Source: an uncultured Collinsella sp. (GTDB taxonomy: Bacteria > Actinomycetota > Coriobacteriia > Coriobacteriales > Coriobacteriaceae). Taken from it: DNA of 26,213 bases. Each line of letters begins with the position of its first letter. Position 1 is the first letter of the stretch. The notes under the pieces are model-generated. The model was not told where the DNA came from. It saw nothing but the letters and a program-made list of their open reading frames with translations, and did not search any database. Below are positions 24,120 through 26,213 of this stretch, one piece after another. Location of the stretch: positions 1 to 26,213 of the forward strand of contig CAAECF010000069.1 of the NCBI GenBank assembly GCA_900754275.1, in the 5' to 3' direction. The position numbers and the translations under genes are program-made.

Positions 24120-24140
24120 TGCACATGCCTCCTTGGCATA

Positions 24141-24171
24141 GAAAAGGGGCGCTGTGCATAGACAGCGCCCC
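24141..24171 (-). terminator. Riboswitch-linked terminator before thiM
   Basis: On the minus strand GGGGCGCTGT (24171-24162) pairs with ACAGCGCCCC (24155-24146), followed by TTTTC. It lies between the TPP aptamer and the thiM ribosome site, so it is the likely expression platform: TPP binding would favour termination. Confidence 0.9.
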
Positions 24172-24183
24172 TGTAAAGGCGGC

Positions 24184-24275
24184 ATGCTCCCTACGCCAGC
24201 ATTAACTGACAGGTTCAAAGGATTGGGCCCCATGCCCTCTCAGCCTTGTGGTTTGCACCGCCGGCACTCCCGCAT
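24184..24275 (-). ncRNA. TPP riboswitch (THI element)
   Basis: The minus strand carries the conserved THI core: GGGAGTGCC at the 5' side, GGCTGAGAGG, CCTTTGAACCTG, then TTAATGCTGGCGTAGGGA. Its ends ATGC (24275-24272) and GCAT (24187-24184) close P1. It lies upstream of thiM with an intrinsic terminator after it, so transcription of thiM, the thiamine-binding gene and thiE should fall when thiamine diphosphate is abundant. Confidence 0.96.
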
Positions 24276-24302
24276 CGAATCTGTTGTTCCCTATACTAGC
24301 GC

Positions 24303-24337
24303 ACCTGCCAAAAAGGGACAGGTTTATTTTGGCAGGT
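24303..24337 (+). repeat. RGGGAC hairpin element, copy D
   Basis: This copy is identical over 35 bases to copy A at 4904-4938: arm ACCTGCCAAAA (24303-24313), centre AGGGACAGGTTTA (24314-24326), arm TTTTGGCAGGT (24327-24337). It lies in the likely promoter zone of the thiamine operon. Together with copy E it forms a head-to-head pair. Confidence 0.93.
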
Positions 24338-24369
24338 AACAACTGGGACTTTGCGTTTTCCCAGATGAA

Positions 24370-24404
24370 ACCTGCCGAAATAAACCTGTCCCTTTTTGGC
24401 AGGT
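24370..24404 (-). repeat. RGGGAC hairpin element, copy E (inverted)
   Basis: This is the reverse complement of copy D with one difference (TTTC for TTTT in the second arm), so 34 of 35 bases match. A 32-bp spacer separates it from D; that spacer holds its own hairpin, CTGGGA (24343-24348) with TCCCAG (24359-24364). The block 24303-24404 could fold as one long hairpin or three small ones. It ends 40 bp before the HAD gene. Confidence 0.92.
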
Positions 24405-24444
24405 CGGTACAATAGATGGGATTAAGAATGACCGAGGGGACTCT

Positions 24445-25353
24445 ATGATCAAACTTGTGCTGACCGATATGGACGATACACTGATTCCAGCCGGGCATGA
24501 CGGCGCCAGCGACTACGCCATTGAGGGTATTCATGCCATGCAGGCGGCGGGTTTGCACTTTGGGCCGGTTTCGGGTCGTCAGCCGTCCGCGATGGGCTGG
24601 ATGTTCAAAAACCGTTCCGGGTGTTATTCGACCGGTGCGTTCTGTAACGGCCAGGTGATGTTTGTTGACGGCGAAGTAGTCGCCTCGCGCGCAATCGACA
24701 ACGATGCTCTGATGCGTTTGGCCGACTATCTGGAGCAAGAGACCGACGATACATTTCTAAAAGTCTACAGCCTGGGCGATGACTTTTGGGGCAACGATGC
24801 CCATTGTGTGACGAGTGACCCCGAGCGCGTTCGTCGCGCCATGGAGTCGGGCGGCAACGCGTGGCTCAAAGGCGAAGAGGCCCCATGTCGTCCCGTCGTC
24901 GATGACGCGTCGGTGTTTAAGGCGAATATCTGGAGTGCCCGTTCGCGTGAGGAGCTCGCGGAGCTACGTGAGCGCGTTGCCGCTGAGGTGCCGGAACTCT
25001 CGCTTGTGTTTCCCAACAACCGAGTGCGCCTGTTCGACATCCTTCCGGCTGGTTGGGACAAGGGCTGCGCTGCGCTGGAGCTGGCGCGCGCTTTGGGCCT
25101 GACGCCCGACGAGGTGGCCGTATTCGGCGATTCCGATAACGATTTGCCCATGATCGATGCCGTTCCTAACTCCGTTGCAGTCGCCAATGCCAACGAGGCC
25201 GTCACGGCTGCCGCACGCTGGCATATTGGCGCTGCGGCAGATGATGCGGTTGCCGGGGCTCTGCATCAGATTGCCGCCTGCGCCGCGACGGGGGAGATGC
25301 CGTCGTTTATGCGTCAAATGGACGCGGCAGGTTTTGGCGTCACGAACGTCTAG
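24445..25353 (+). CDS. Cof-type HAD-IIB sugar/phosphate phosphatase
   Basis: HAD-IIB enzymes remove phosphate from sugar phosphates, nucleotides or similar small molecules. The 302-residue protein has motif I DMDDTL (Asp8 nucleophile, Asp10 general acid), motif II in PVSGRQ (about 39-42), a C2-type cap from about residue 85 to 190, motif III Lys in GWDKGCAALEL, and motif IV GDSDND (about 228-233). The length is slightly above the family's 270. ATG 24445 follows GAGGGG. A LysR regulator follows 10 bp after the stop, so the two are probably co-transcribed. The substrate is unknown; the family name is secure. Confidence 0.92.
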   Translation: MIKLVLTDMDDTLIPAGHDGASDYAIEGIHAMQAAGLHFGPVSGRQPSAMGWMFKNRSGCYSTGAFCNGQVMFVDGEVVASRAIDNDALMRLADYLEQETDDTFLKVYSLGDDFWGNDAHCVTSDPERVRRAMESGGNAWLKGEEAPCRPVVDDASVFKANIWSARSREELAELRERVAAEVPELSLVFPNNRVRLFDILPAGWDKGCAALELARALGLTPDEVAVFGDSDNDLPMIDAVPNSVAVANANEAVTAAARWHIGAAADDAVAGALHQIAACAATGEMPSFMRQMDAAGFGVTNV

Positions 25354-25363
25354 GGAGAAGGCT

Positions 25364-26213
25364 ATGAAGCTCCAGCAGCTCAGATATGTTGTTAAGGTTG
25401 CCGAATGCGGTAGCATCACCGAGGCCTCGCGCCGGCTCTTTGTGTCGCAGCCCTCGATTACCGCGTCGATTCGCGATCTCGAAAACGAGATGGGTGTGCA
25501 TATCTTTGAGCGCACCAACAAGGGCGTCATTGTGTCCGAGGAAGGCGAGACCTTCTTGGGCTACGCGCGCCAGGTGCTCGACCAGGCCGACCTGCTCGAG
25601 GGCAAGTACAAAGGCACGTCCGAGCAGGTGACGCACTTTAGTGTGAGCTGCCAGCATTATTCCTTTGCCGTTAATGCGTTTGTCGATGTGATCCGCGAGT
25701 TCGATGCCGCGCGCTACGACTTTACCCTGCGCGAGGAGCAGACCCACGAAATTATCGAGGATGTCGCGCATATGAAAAGCGAACTCGGCATCCTGTATCT
25801 GTCGGAGCACAATCGCGAGGTCATCGAGCGCATGCTTGCCGCCAACGAGCTCGTGTTCGAAGGGCTCTTCTGCGCCACGCCGCATGTCTTCGTCTGCGCC
25901 GACCATCCGCTGGCGGGCCGCTCCAGCGTGACGCTCGAGGATCTGGAAGACTACCCGTTCCTGTCCTACGAGCAGGGCAGCTACAACTCGTTTTACTATT
26001 CCGAGGAGCTGACCTCGACGTTCGAGCGTCGCAAAAATATCCGCGTGCGCGACCGTGCGACGTTGTTCAATTTGGCCATGGGCCTCAACGGCTACACGGT
26101 ATGCTCGGGCGTGATCAGCCACGAGCTCAACGGCCCCGGCATTATCTCGATTCCGCTCGACGTGGACGAGTACATGGAGATTGGCATCATCACGCGCAAG
26201 AACACGACGCTCA
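25364..26213 (+). CDS. LysR-family transcriptional regulator (3' end outside window)
   Basis: Only the first 283 residues are in the window. Residues 1-60 form the winged HTH (MKLQQLRYVVKVAECGSITEASRRLFVSQ...), and a substrate-binding domain starts near residue 92. The effector region includes 'LREEQTHEIIEDV' and the FCATPHVFVCADHPLAG strand typical of CysB/CbbR-like members. ATG 25364 follows GGGAGAAGG. It is likely to be expressed with the HAD gene just upstream; no target is visible. The frame runs on past the right edge, so the true length, probably about 300-310, is unknown. Confidence 0.93.
   Translation, partial: MKLQQLRYVVKVAECGSITEASRRLFVSQPSITASIRDLENEMGVHIFERTNKGVIVSEEGETFLGYARQVLDQADLLEGKYKGTSEQVTHFSVSCQHYSFAVNAFVDVIREFDAARYDFTLREEQTHEIIEDVAHMKSELGILYLSEHNREVIERMLAANELVFEGLFCATPHVFVCADHPLAGRSSVTLEDLEDYPFLSYEQGSYNSFYYSEELTSTFERRKNIRVRDRATLFNLAMGLNGYTVCSGVISHELNGPGIISIPLDVDEYMEIGIITRKNTTL

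Noticed and set aside
22842..24161. 439-codon plus-strand frame across thiM and the thiamine-binding gene
   Set aside because: It lies opposite three well-identified thiamine genes and is a Gly/His/Ala-rich shadow without motifs.

Overview
The window is GC-rich, densely coded chromosomal DNA from a bacterium that most resembles a gut Coriobacteriia member, probably Collinsella or a close relative. That placement is an inference from composition, strong AGGAGG-type ribosome binding sites and remembered protein similarity; no rRNA or marker gene is present to prove it. There is no prophage, integrase, insertion sequence, CRISPR array or tRNA. Twenty-four complete protein genes and two genes cut by the window edges can be supported.

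Layout. 1-2.5 kb: uracil-DNA glycosylase (cut by the left edge) and an EamA-type transporter on the minus strand, divergent from a LysR regulator. 2.5-7.5 kb: a MATE exporter divergent from an RlmA-type 23S rRNA methyltransferase, two small membrane proteins, an RsmJ-type 16S rRNA methyltransferase, a small zinc-ribbon protein and a GNAT acetyltransferase. 7.5-13.5 kb: a possibly structured intergenic region, a TetM-like ribosomal GTPase, then an AAA+ ATPase overlapping a short UvrA paralogue. 13.5-16.5 kb, minus strand: TrmL tRNA methyltransferase, a CobW/COG0523 GTPase, an ArsC/Spx-fold protein that lacks the usual cysteine, and a flavodoxin-fold reductase. 16.5-21 kb, minus strand: two paralogous cyclic-di-GMP proteins, one with and one without an EAL domain. 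21-24.3 kb: a patatin-like lipase, then a thiamine salvage operon (TPP riboswitch with terminator, thiM, a thiamine-binding protein, thiE). 24.3 kb to the end: a Cof-type HAD phosphatase followed closely by a LysR regulator cut by the right edge.

The gene content is mostly housekeeping: translation and RNA modification (RlmA, RsmJ, TrmL, GTPase), DNA repair (Ung, UvrA-like), thiamine salvage, transport and c-di-GMP signalling.

The most unusual signal lies between the genes. At least seven short hairpin elements share one geometry: arms of about 11 nt around a 13-nt centre that starts RGGGAC or a one-base variant. The arms are unrelated in sequence between subfamilies. Two copies supply the stop codon of the adjacent gene, and two pairs are arranged head to head. 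They look like a REP-type non-autonomous family with interchangeable stems.
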